DNA from: Anaerolineales bacterium
GTDB lineage: Bacteria; Chloroflexota; Anaerolineae; Anaerolineales; Villigracilaceae
Length of the DNA: 64,000 nucleotides
Reading direction: 5' to 3'
Assembly (NCBI GenBank): GCA_020634885.1
Contig: JACKAW010000007.1
Coordinates: 124,001 to 188,000 of the forward strand
The notes beneath the pieces were generated by a model. That model was not told where the DNA came from and ran no database searches. It worked only from the letters and a program-made list of their open reading frames with translations. Both the position numbers and the translations under genes were made by a program. Positions 26,414 through 35,182 of this stretch are shown here, piece after piece; position 1 is the first letter of the stretch, and the number at the start of each line of letters is the position of its first letter.

Positions 26414-29400
26414 ATGTCTTTCGCCCATCTCCACGTTCATACCGAATACTCCATGCTCGACGGCTTCTCGAACATCAAGAAGCTGGTCAAACGCGTCAAG
26501 GAAATGAACATGGAATCGGTCGCCATTACCGACCATGGCACCATGTTCGGCGTGATCGACTTCTACAAAGCCGCCAAAGCCGAAGGGGTCAAACCCATCA
26601 TCGGGTTAGAAGCCTACATGGCGGCACGCGGCATGAAAGACAAAGACTCCAAACTTGACCGCTCCTCCTTCCATTTATTGTTACTTGCAGAGAACGAAAA
26701 AGGCTACCAGAACCTGCTAAAGATCGCCTCTGCTGCACAACTGGAAGGTTTCTACTACTACCCCCGCATCGACCATGACTTTTTAGCGGCTCACTCCGAA
26801 GGGCTGATCTGCACCTCGGGCTGTATGTCTGCGGAAATTCCGCGCGCGTTGCTGAACGACAACCCCGAAGAAGCCGTGCGTAAATGGAATTGGTACTACG
26901 ACGTCTTCGGACCCGACCGCTTCTTCGTCGAGTTGCAGGAACACAACATCCCTGAAATTCTCGACCTGAACCGAAAACTACTCTCTCTCGGTGCGCGCTA
27001 TTCTGCAAAATTCGTCGCCACCAATGATGTGCATTACGTCAACCAAGCAGATGCAAAGCTGCAAGATGTGCTTTTGGCGATTCAGACCAACTCGACGCTG
27101 GCAGACCCCAACCGTATGCGCATGACCGATGACTCATACTTCTTACGCTCGCCGCTTGAGATGAGCAAACTCTTCTCTGAAGTGCCGGATGCGCTCTCAA
27201 ATACACTGCTCATTGCTGAACGCTGTAACGTAAACCTTGATTTCAAAGGCTATCACCTGCCGGAGTTCCCCGTGCCGGAAGGTCACACCGCGGAATCATA
27301 TCTGCGCTCGCTGTGCGAGGCTGGAGCGGAGAGAAGGTACGGGGACGATTGCGACAGCCCCAAAGTCCGCGAGAGGCTGAATTACGAGTTGGGTATCGTC
27401 CACACCATGGGATTCGACGCCTACTTCCTGATCGTGTGGGACCTGTGTTCCTTCGCCCGCGAACATGGCATTTGGTACAACGCGCGCGGTTCGGCGGCTG
27501 GTTCCATCATTGCGTACACGCTTGGCATCACGATGGTGGACCCACTCGAACATGCGCTGATCTTTGAACGCTTCTTAAATCCGGGGCGTGTATCAATGCC
27601 CGATATTGACCTTGACTTCCGCGACGACCGCCGCCATGAAATGCTCGAATATTGTGCGCGTAAATACGGCGACGATAAAGTCGCACAGATCATCACCTTC
27701 GGCACCATGGGCACCAAAGCCGCCATCCGTGATGTGGCGCGCGTGATGGAAATTCCGCTGCCCGAAGTGGATAAGGTTGCCAAACTCGTTCCGTTCTCGG
27801 CGGGCGGCACGACGGTTGCCGAAGCCAAGGAAGTAAAAGAATTCAAAGAGATTTACGACACCAACCCGAAAATGCGCGAGGTGATCGATATTGCCGAACG
27901 CATGGAAGGCACGGTGCGCAATGCAGGCACACACGCTGCGGGCGTGGTCATCTCAGATAAACCCATCCTCGAATACCTGCCGCTTCACCGCCCAACCTCC
28001 AACTCAGAAGATACACCCATCAAGTCGGTGACGCAGTTCGAAATGGGTATTCTCGACTCGCTCGGCATGTTGAAAGTGGACTTCCTTGGTCTCATCACCT
28101 TGACGGTGATGGCGCGTGCCTGCGACCTGATCTACAAGCGGCACGGAATCAAATTTGATTTAACCAACATTCCCATTGATGATCCAAAATCTTTTGAGAT
28201 CATGGGCGCGGGTCAAACTGCTGGAATATTCCAGGTTGAAGGCGGGGGGATGACACGTTGGCTCGTGCAGATGAAGCCAAAGAACCTCGACAACATCATC
28301 GCCATGGTGGCGCTCTACCGCCCGGGACCAATGGCGTTCATCCCCGATTACATCGCCCGTATGAATGGCGATCAGGAAGTGGTCTATCGTCACCCCGCCA
28401 TGGAGCCGATCTTCAAAGACACCTTCGGCATTCCAGTCTATCAGGAACAACTGATGCGCGCCGCGGTGGAACTCGCCGGGTACACGCCCTCCGAGTCGGA
28501 TGAGCTGCGTAAAGCCATCTCAAAGAAGAAAAAAGAAGACATCGAAAAGCACCGCAACAAATTCGTAGCAGGCGCAGTGGAAAAAGGCATGGAGCAATCC
28601 ACTGCCGATGCGATCTATGCAGATTGGGAAGAGTTCGCGAGGTATGGATTTAACAAATCTCACGCCGCCGACTACGGTGTGATCGCCGTGCAAACTGCGT
28701 ACCTCAAATCACATTACCCCGCTGAGTACATGACCGCGCTCATGTCGGCTTCAGCGAGCCAGACCGAGAAAGTGGCATTTTATGTAGCCGATGCCCGCAG
28801 CATGGGCATTCCCGTTCTGCAACCCGATATCAACTCATCGATGTGGGACTTCGATATTGAAGACGTGGAAGAAAAACCCAACATCCGTTTTGGCATGGGC
28901 GCCATCAAAAACGTCGGTCAAGGCGCAGTCGAGCCGATCATTCAAGAGCGCATTGCCAATGGAAAGTTCAGCGACCTCAACGACTTCGCCCGCCGCGTAG
29001 ACTTGCGCGCCGTGGGCAAACGCGCGTTGGAAGGACTCATCAAAGTCGGTGCCATGGACTCCTTTGGCAACCGCGCCTCATTGCTTGCCTCACTCGACCG
29101 AATTGTCGCCATCTCCAGCAACCACTTCCGCGCCGCCGATGCGGGACAAATGAGTCTCTTTGGCGCAGACACCGGCATCATTGAAGAGATCACCCTGCCC
29201 GAAGTCAAAGACGTGGATAAGCGCGAAATGCTCAATTGGGAACGCGACCTCATTGGGCTGTACATCTCCGACCACCCGCTCAACGAATACCAAACCACCC
29301 TCGCCAAGATCGTCAGCTATTTCTCCGCTCAACTCAGCGAAGCCAGCCACGAAGAGAAAGTCCGCATGGCGGGGCTTGTCACCGGCGTGCGTCCCTACAC

Positions 29401-30358
29401 CACCAAAACCGGCAAACCCATGGGCTTCGCCCAAATGGAAGACATTCAAGGCACCATCGAACTCGTGCTCTTCCCAAAAACCTGGGAGCAAGCCAAAGAC
29501 AACCTCACCATCGGGCAGATCGTCATCGTGGAAGGCAAGGTCGATCAAGGCAGCACCCCGCCAAAAATTTTGGTCGATACGGTCAAGACCGAGATTCCCG
29601 TGACAACATCGGCGGATGATCCCTTCATCACAAAAGACTCTTCTCCCAAACCGCTTCTTGCCCGAACACAGGAGCAATCTCCCCGCCGACCGGATGCGGC
29701 TCAGACTAAGCCGGTCACTGCTTCACAACCCAAACCGGATCCCATGCCGAAAGCGCAGACTCCGCCGCCTGTTACCAAACCCATTGTGGCTGAACCTGCT
29801 CCTGCCTACAAAGCGCCTGTTGCAACCGATGATGACCTGAATGACGACATGCCCCCTCCGCCCGATAACTTCCCTGAAGGTTGGGATAACGAATGGCAGC
29901 CTTCATTTGATGAAGCCGCCATCGCCGCGCAGCCTGCGCCGAAGTTCAAGAAAGATGAACCCGTGACACCTCCGCTGGTAGCTCGCGCCGTCACAGCGTT
30001 GGATCAGGCTGGGATGGCAGATCAACTCGAAGACCGTGACGAAGCGTTCATTCCATCTTTATATGTTCCGCTTGCCAAAGAGAACAAGGACAAGGACCAT
30101 CCGCCGCGCCAGATCACCATCATCCTGCGCCCCACCGGCGACAAGGAACGCGACAAACGCCGCATCAAAACCTTGCATGGCAACCTCACCCGTTTTCATG
30201 GCAAAGATCGTTTTAGTTTTCAGATCTTCGAGAACGGCAAGGGACACCTGATCGATTTTCCCAACGACACCACCCGCATTTGCCCCGAACTGCTTGAGAA
30301 CCTAAGAAAGCTCATGGGCGAAGAAAGCTGGCGCGTGGAAGAGATCACGTTTCAGTAG
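26414..30358 (+). CDS. dnaE: DNA polymerase III alpha subunit
   Basis: Replicative polymerase, 1314 residues. It opens with the PHP domain (HLHVHTEYSMLDGF). The Pol III palm has the PDIDLDFRDDRR catalytic aspartates near residue 395. The tandem helix-hairpin-helix region and an OB-fold follow (VRMAGLVTGVRPYTTKTGKP, about 980-1070). Unusual for DnaE is the low-complexity Pro/Ala/Gln-rich linker of roughly 130 residues (about 1080-1210). It precedes a small C-terminal domain (ITIILRPTGDKERDKRRIKT to the end). It is the only gene in its transcript and ends in a strong hairpin. Confidence 0.96.
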   Translation: MSFAHLHVHTEYSMLDGFSNIKKLVKRVKEMNMESVAITDHGTMFGVIDFYKAAKAEGVKPIIGLEAYMAARGMKDKDSKLDRSSFHLLLLAENEKGYQNLLKIASAAQLEGFYYYPRIDHDFLAAHSEGLICTSGCMSAEIPRALLNDNPEEAVRKWNWYYDVFGPDRFFVELQEHNIPEILDLNRKLLSLGARYSAKFVATNDVHYVNQADAKLQDVLLAIQTNSTLADPNRMRMTDDSYFLRSPLEMSKLFSEVPDALSNTLLIAERCNVNLDFKGYHLPEFPVPEGHTAESYLRSLCEAGAERRYGDDCDSPKVRERLNYELGIVHTMGFDAYFLIVWDLCSFAREHGIWYNARGSAAGSIIAYTLGITMVDPLEHALIFERFLNPGRVSMPDIDLDFRDDRRHEMLEYCARKYGDDKVAQIITFGTMGTKAAIRDVARVMEIPLPEVDKVAKLVPFSAGGTTVAEAKEVKEFKEIYDTNPKMREVIDIAERMEGTVRNAGTHAAGVVISDKPILEYLPLHRPTSNSEDTPIKSVTQFEMGILDSLGMLKVDFLGLITLTVMARACDLIYKRHGIKFDLTNIPIDDPKSFEIMGAGQTAGIFQVEGGGMTRWLVQMKPKNLDNIIAMVALYRPGPMAFIPDYIARMNGDQEVVYRHPAMEPIFKDTFGIPVYQEQLMRAAVELAGYTPSESDELRKAISKKKKEDIEKHRNKFVAGAVEKGMEQSTADAIYADWEEFARYGFNKSHAADYGVIAVQTAYLKSHYPAEYMTALMSASASQTEKVAFYVADARSMGIPVLQPDINSSMWDFDIEDVEEKPNIRFGMGAIKNVGQGAVEPIIQERIANGKFSDLNDFARRVDLRAVGKRALEGLIKVGAMDSFGNRASLLASLDRIVAISSNHFRAADAGQMSLFGADTGIIEEITLPEVKDVDKREMLNWERDLIGLYISDHPLNEYQTTLAKIVSYFSAQLSEASHEEKVRMAGLVTGVRPYTTKTGKPMGFAQMEDIQGTIELVLFPKTWEQAKDNLTIGQIVIVEGKVDQGSTPPKILVDTVKTEIPVTTSADDPFITKDSSPKPLLARTQEQSPRRPDAAQTKPVTASQPKPDPMPKAQTPPPVTKPIVAEPAPAYKAPVATDDDLNDDMPPPPDNFPEGWDNEWQPSFDEAAIAAQPAPKFKKDEPVTPPLVARAVTALDQAGMADQLEDRDEAFIPSLYVPLAKENKDKDHPPRQITIILRPTGDKERDKRRIKTLHGNLTRFHGKDRFSFQIFENGKGHLIDFPNDTTRICPELLENLRKLMGEESWRVEEITFQ

Positions 30359-30360
30359 AA

Positions 30361-30401
30361 ATTAAAGAGACAGTCACTTTGGCAGTGACTGTCTCTTTAA
30401 T
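30361..30401. terminator. dnaE terminator (GACAGTCAC hairpin family, copy 1)
   Basis: An 18-bp perfect stem (30361-30378 with 30384-30401) and five-base loop. The core GACAGTCACT recurs in hairpins at 37942 and 56441. Confidence 0.8.
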
Positions 30402-30510
30402 TGAACGACAAACCCTTATTCGGTTATTTGATTTTCTTTCGACCGAATTGTGCTCATTGCTTTAGAACTCATTATCTTTGAAACAAAATCTATCAAAATA
30501 AGCCTTGACT

Positions 30511-31356
30511 TTATAAAATTTCAAATAAAGTAAGTAAGCAATCTCGTTGCGCCCTAAATTTCTTTCTGGACTCTATAAGGTTGATTTCATCGAACTCAAA
30601 ATATTGATCTTTCCCAACTAGGGCTTTCAACCGCTTTTTCCCATCTTTAATTTCAACTTTGCTGTGAGCTACAGCATTTCGATAATGAACAACATCATTT
30701 TCGAAAGCACTAAAGATTTCTTTGCACTTGCTTAGTTGTTTACCACGATCAGATTTTCGAACTGCTTCATCATTAGATTCTTGAATGGTTTTTAGTTCCT
30801 CTGAAATAATGCTATTTAACGCCATTTGTTTCCTGTTGAAGTCAAATACGCCAAACTTTCTCATAACTTGAGACTCGAAAACTTTATGTTTAGGTGTAAA
30901 CCATTTTATTAATAATTCTTCAATCATCTGCTCAAGCTCAATAGCATCTGCTACGACCCATCCTCTAAGCGTAGCAAGATCGGAAGAACGTTTCAATTTT
31001 AATTCAACAAGTTCTTTGATGCGAGTTTTTGCATCTTGCTTGCTTACATAAAAAACCCCGTCAAATTTCCTATTAGGCAATTCACCTTCTGAATAAAATA
31101 TCACATCTTGATAGCAACCTATTTCCCTTATTTCTTCAATGATACCGTCACCGTTGCCCTTAGGCAACTTGTAATCAACAATTATTAACTCTAAATCATT
31201 GCTCTTTACATCATCTAAAACTTTAGTTTTGTCTCTGTGCATAAATGTCTTAAGCTCAAAGCCCTTTTCGTCGAGCCAATCTCTTAATTCAACCTCCAAA
31301 GACTCGACAAAAGGACGATTATCATCAACCCACAAAGCAAGAAATTCTGTTTTCAT
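30511..31356 (-). CDS. Receiver domain fused to HEPN-like putative RNase
   Basis: 281 residues. The N-terminal 1-115 is a response-regulator receiver with all key residues: acidic pair D11/D12, phospho-acceptor D61 (IIVDYKLP), S89 (FYSEGE) and K106 (YVSK). The C-terminal part is not a DNA-binding domain. It is helical, and it holds VVHYRNAVAHSKVE with R226-N227 and H231, the Rx4H motif (RNxxxH) of HEPN ribonucleases. An acidic helix (AIELEQMIEELL) precedes it at the expected place. The natural reading is a phosphorylation-controlled RNase effector. It follows the sensor gene by 13 bp and ends the operon. HEPN assignment is by motif and helix pattern only; an inactive HEPN adaptor is possible. 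Confidence 0.75.
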   Translation of the reverse strand: MKTEFLALWVDDNRPFVESLEVELRDWLDEKGFELKTFMHRDKTKVLDDVKSNDLELIIVDYKLPKGNGDGIIEEIREIGCYQDVIFYSEGELPNRKFDGVFYVSKQDAKTRIKELVELKLKRSSDLATLRGWVVADAIELEQMIEELLIKWFTPKHKVFESQVMRKFGVFDFNRKQMALNSIISEELKTIQESNDEAVRKSDRGKQLSKCKEIFSAFENDVVHYRNAVAHSKVEIKDGKKRLKALVGKDQYFEFDEINLIESRKKFRAQRDCLLTLFEIL

Positions 31357-31369
31357 AAACTAGCCCTCT

Positions 31370-33730
31370 CTATTTTTTGAAAGTAAGAATAAACTCTGCT
31401 CCATTTTCAGAGTTTTCATTGTACAACAAGCTTCCACCCATTTCTTCCATGACCTCTTTTGCGTGATTTAATCCTAAGCCAGAGCCATCAGTGGTAGTGA
31501 AGCCGATTTGGAAAAGAAGGGGTATGTTTTTTTGAGGTACACCTTTACCATCATCTTTAAAACTTATTAATAAGTTTTCCTTATTGCTTTCAACAACAGA
31601 AACTACAATATTTTTCGACTTGTGCTTTCGAGAATTGCTTATCAAGTTGTCGAGAACGATGCTTACATTTACAGGGGCAAATTCTGTTTCAAATTTATCT
31701 ATACCATTAGGCGTAAACTCGATTGTAACTTTATTTTGGTATGGGTCCAATACAAAACCACCGTAAACATTCAAAAGATATTCTCGAATATAGGATATTA
31801 AGTCTGCTTTTATTTCTTCTGCATCAGCGCGGAAGTTTGCCTTTGTGGCAAAACGGCTCACAGTAGATATTTTTTTTGCAGCATAACTAATTCTCTCTAA
31901 AGTGGCTTGAAGCATCTCCCTTTTTAATGGTTTGCTTTCGTCTCGCAATGATGAAAGCAAGTTTGCAGAAAATTGTTCAATAGTTCTTGCATCTTGCCCG
32001 ATTGTATGGTGAAGTTCGATAACATGTTGTAAATCTTTTGATAATACAGACTTCAGGAATATATTTTGTGTACTTACATCTTTTGCACTTTCCTGCGCCT
32101 GACGAGCAGTTTCTTCAGCTTCTTGAACTTTTTCATCTGCTTTCCTAGCTTTTTCCTCAGCCTTTTCAGCTCGGGCGCGTTCTTTCTCAGTCTCTGCCTC
32201 AGCTTCTTCTTTTGCCTTAGCAAGCACAGTTACTTGTTTCTTTGCGCGCCTAATTTCTTTATCTAACTCATTACTTCCTTGTTCTACTGCAATCCTCTCA
32301 AGGTTTTTCAACAAAGAAGTTACGCTCTCTGCAGACCTATTTTCTAAAATATTTAATACATCTTTGTTGTATCGTATATCAACTACATCTTCTGATTGCG
32401 TCAACTTGACAATTAAGTCAAAGGTAAGTTGTCGTTGTTCAGAACTATCTTTATCAATCAATTCGGGAAACTCGCCTTGCGTCCCAAATTTCGCAAGATT
32501 GATAACAAAATTCTCAAGCCTTTTTAATGCATACTCAATAAATAATTCTTTAAGTGCTGCAAAAGCCTGATTTTTTATCAATCCACCATCACGACTACTG
32601 GTCTCTTGGAATTCTGGATTTCTTCCATTGATTTCTATGCGCCCTGACAGGTCTCGATTACCTAGGAAACGAAAAATACCTTGTTGTTTCCTTCGATCGA
32701 TTTCTAAAGAGTCATCTCCTACGTCACCAAAGGGATGAACCCTAAACCCGTTTTTGTAAAGAAAGACAGAGCCATACTTAACTGGTGGAAGTCCCATGCG
32801 CCGAGTAAAGGAAGATTTCGCAGATCTATTAAGATGAAAAAGGCTTATTTGTATATCAAACAATATCCCCTTGTATGGGTTATGCTCCATCAACTCGTAA
32901 ATGAGGGTTCCACGATCATTCAATTTCGTAATTAATGTATCACCATCTCTATCAATTTCCAATTGAATTTGAGTAGTTTTAAGTTCTAAAGCTTCAAAGA
33001 GAAAATTTCTTACTGGTCCATTAACTATATTCCATGGTTCTTCTGGCTTTGTCTTTCTTAAGATATTATCTTCTTCAATTTCTTCAGGTGCAGAAAGAGA
33101 AACTACAAACCTTTCAACATCATTTTCTTGGTGCGGATTAATTAGTCGTTCAAGAGATTGACGCAACTTAAGGAGTTTTTCTCGATTCCAGTCAGAACTT
33201 CTTAGTTCAGAAATTTCAAGTATTGTGCCACCTTGAAGTTTAGGAATTGGATTATTTTTTGATTGAGTTAGTTGAGCCTTTATTGTATGAAACTCTACTT
33301 CAGCATCTTTTTCAAAATCACTCCAATCAACATCTAGGACATGCCAAGTATCTTCCTTTTTTTTCTTTGTAGTAAGTTTAAGCTTGGCGCCCAACCTATC
33401 GCATGAAAAACGTCCAATCCCTTTTGCACCAGCGTATATACGGTTTGATTTGATTTTGTCCCGATAGTCTTGCTCAAGTTTTTTTGCAGAGTAAGCAACG
33501 AAAAGCCACTTATTCTTTAGGTCATCATCGTTCATTCCGTCGCCGTTATCTTTAATAACAACGCGCGGGTTATCCGATTTTAGCCCCTCAAAAATAATCT
33601 CAACCTCTCTAGCATTTGCATCAAAGGCGTTTTTGACAAGCTCATAGACAGCAATAAAATCATCCGTAATCAATTCTTTACCGATGATATTTTTTAAAGC
33701 TGAACTGATCTTGAAAGTTACGTTTGTCAT
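31370..33730 (-). CDS. Dual GHKL protein: HSP90/MORC-like ATPase plus histidine kinase module
   Basis: 786 residues with two ATP-binding GHKL modules. The first has ELVKNAFDA (30-38), DNGDGM (61-66) and GAKGIGRFS (101-109), as in HATPase_c_3/MORC-like proteins. It is followed by a transducer-like region to about 410. A long charged coiled coil spans about 490-555. Next comes a DHp-like helix pair with ELHHTIGQD (His574/His575 candidates). Last is a histidine-kinase ATPase with LDNLISNSRKHK (693-704), DDGKG (726-730) and GSGLGL (749-754). It has no membrane helix, so it senses something in the cytoplasm, plausibly DNA. Its ATG overlaps the methyltransferase stop as ATGA. The receiver protein downstream is its obvious phosphotransfer partner. 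Confidence 0.8.
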   Translation of the reverse strand: MTNVTFKISSALKNIIGKELITDDFIAVYELVKNAFDANAREVEIIFEGLKSDNPRVVIKDNGDGMNDDDLKNKWLFVAYSAKKLEQDYRDKIKSNRIYAGAKGIGRFSCDRLGAKLKLTTKKKKEDTWHVLDVDWSDFEKDAEVEFHTIKAQLTQSKNNPIPKLQGGTILEISELRSSDWNREKLLKLRQSLERLINPHQENDVERFVVSLSAPEEIEEDNILRKTKPEEPWNIVNGPVRNFLFEALELKTTQIQLEIDRDGDTLITKLNDRGTLIYELMEHNPYKGILFDIQISLFHLNRSAKSSFTRRMGLPPVKYGSVFLYKNGFRVHPFGDVGDDSLEIDRRKQQGIFRFLGNRDLSGRIEINGRNPEFQETSSRDGGLIKNQAFAALKELFIEYALKRLENFVINLAKFGTQGEFPELIDKDSSEQRQLTFDLIVKLTQSEDVVDIRYNKDVLNILENRSAESVTSLLKNLERIAVEQGSNELDKEIRRAKKQVTVLAKAKEEAEAETEKERARAEKAEEKARKADEKVQEAEETARQAQESAKDVSTQNIFLKSVLSKDLQHVIELHHTIGQDARTIEQFSANLLSSLRDESKPLKREMLQATLERISYAAKKISTVSRFATKANFRADAEEIKADLISYIREYLLNVYGGFVLDPYQNKVTIEFTPNGIDKFETEFAPVNVSIVLDNLISNSRKHKSKNIVVSVVESNKENLLISFKDDGKGVPQKNIPLLFQIGFTTTDGSGLGLNHAKEVMEEMGGSLLYNENSENGAEFILTFKK

Positions 33731-34926
33731 TTTTTAAGAGCCTTGGTTATAGCTATCCCAACTTGTTCTGCAAAAAGCGGCGGCACTGCATTTCCTACTT
33801 GGGTGTACCGTGGAGTTTGTTTGACCCTTCTTGGTCCACCTGTTGTATATGGTCCTTTGAATTCAAACCAATCAGGGAAGGTTTGAAGCCTCGCACATTC
33901 GCGGACAGTCATTACCCTTGGTTCAGAGTAATGAACAAAATCATCTGGGATAGTAGTGATTGTAAGGGAAGGTTGCTCTGGGTCAAGAACGGTAACATTT
34001 CGCTTTTTAATACCATATTCTTTTCTTGCTTCGCCCATAATACGCTTATTTCGTGGCGCTTCATCGAGTAAATAACTAAAAACCTTTTCAGCTTCTTCTG
34101 TGTGGTTTACAAACCTATGACTATCAGGAAGATAATTTTCCTTTTTAGGCACACGAAGATATTTCTGAAGATTTGTTTGAGCCTTTGATGAGATGCCAGA
34201 CATAAAGCCTTTTGTGTCTGGGCAAATATCTGTGCCATGAATACTTTCTAAGTCTGAAAGGGCTTGTTGGGTTGTAGTCCGTTCTGGAATTCCCCTGGAT
34301 TTTAGGAAGTCCTTGCGCCCATCGAATAAATCCTTGAAAATCTTGTCTGCAAACCCCTCACGGGTAGCAATCACAATGAAGCGTTTCCTGCGTTGCGGAA
34401 CCCCAAATTCAGACATATCAATCAATTCACCGCGAGCATCGGTATAACCAAGTTTGTGAAGTTCGCTAATAACAATCTCGGAATATGCGAGTTTTTTATG
34501 CTTCTTTGAATTCGAAAATTTCAAAGTAAAGCCATACACATTTTCAAACATAATAACGCGCGGTCGCACAATCTTTACAAAGTCTAAATAGGAATGAATC
34601 AGCTTATTGCGCTTATCAGAAGCACGTCGTTCCCCTGCCATTGAAAAACCTTGGCAAGGAGGTCCGCCCACAACAAGGTCAACTTGCCCGCGAAGTTTAT
34701 GAAGTTCTTTTCCTTCTTTTGAAAGTAAGCTGTTAATATCCCAATTTTTCTCAGGAAGCCAACCAGGCCATTTAAAGTGTTTATGAGTATCAATAAGGTT
34801 ATATTTCAGGGTCGAAAAGGCATCTGGGTTTTTCTCAACTGCAAACAAACCTTGTAACCCCGCTTTGTGCAGGCCAAGGCTGATTCCACCGCATCCCGCG
34901 AATAGATCAACATACTTGACTGTCAT
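33727..34926 (-). CDS. DNA (cytosine-5-)-methyltransferase
   Basis: C5-cytosine methylase of 399 residues with all core motifs: I (DLFAGCGG, 7-14), IV with catalytic Cys91 (GGPPCQGFS), VI (ENV, 128-130), VIII (QRR, 178-180), IX (ECARLQTFP) and X (QVGNAVPP). The target-recognition region is about 200-330, so sequence specificity cannot be read. It is the first gene of a three-gene operon and overlaps the next gene by 4 bp. No restriction endonuclease gene is adjacent; the downstream genes would replace it. The gene lies in AT-rich DNA, unlike dnaE and hom on either side. Confidence 0.93.
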   Translation of the reverse strand: MTVKYVDLFAGCGGISLGLHKAGLQGLFAVEKNPDAFSTLKYNLIDTHKHFKWPGWLPEKNWDINSLLSKEGKELHKLRGQVDLVVGGPPCQGFSMAGERRASDKRNKLIHSYLDFVKIVRPRVIMFENVYGFTLKFSNSKKHKKLAYSEIVISELHKLGYTDARGELIDMSEFGVPQRRKRFIVIATREGFADKIFKDLFDGRKDFLKSRGIPERTTTQQALSDLESIHGTDICPDTKGFMSGISSKAQTNLQKYLRVPKKENYLPDSHRFVNHTEEAEKVFSYLLDEAPRNKRIMGEARKEYGIKKRNVTVLDPEQPSLTITTIPDDFVHYSEPRVMTVRECARLQTFPDWFEFKGPYTTGGPRRVKQTPRYTQVGNAVPPLFAEQVGIAITKALKK

Positions 34927-34947
34927 TTCAATATTTTACCTTAACTG

Positions 34948-34978
34948 AACACAAATTCTAGGAATAGTGATTTGTGTT
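34948..34978. promoter_or_regulatory. Operator-like dyad upstream of the methyltransferase operon
   Basis: AACACAAAT (34948-34956) and ATTTGTGTT (34970-34978) are perfect 9-bp inverted repeats with a 13-bp spacer. They sit about 20 bp before the methyltransferase ATG, where a repressor or the methylase itself could bind. The rest of 34979-35182 shows no gene. Confidence 0.45.
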
Positions 34979-35182
34979 TTTGAGTCGATGGTTGTGTGCA
35001 TAGTCCGTCCTTTTTCAGTTCAAACAAAATAATTTTACCTTGCCAGCATTACAATCTCCTCATGATCACCCTCCCCTTCTTCAACTTGCCATGCAAACAA
35101 CACCCCTGTCATTGAAGTCGGAAACATCACTTTCACACGAACGAATGATATAGTAGTTTAAAATAGTTCTCAGGAGAAAAAT

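Noticed and set aside
33727..34926. Methyltransferase considered as half of an ordinary type II restriction-modification pair
   Set aside because: No endonuclease gene is adjacent on either side; the coupled genes encode GHKL and receiver proteins.
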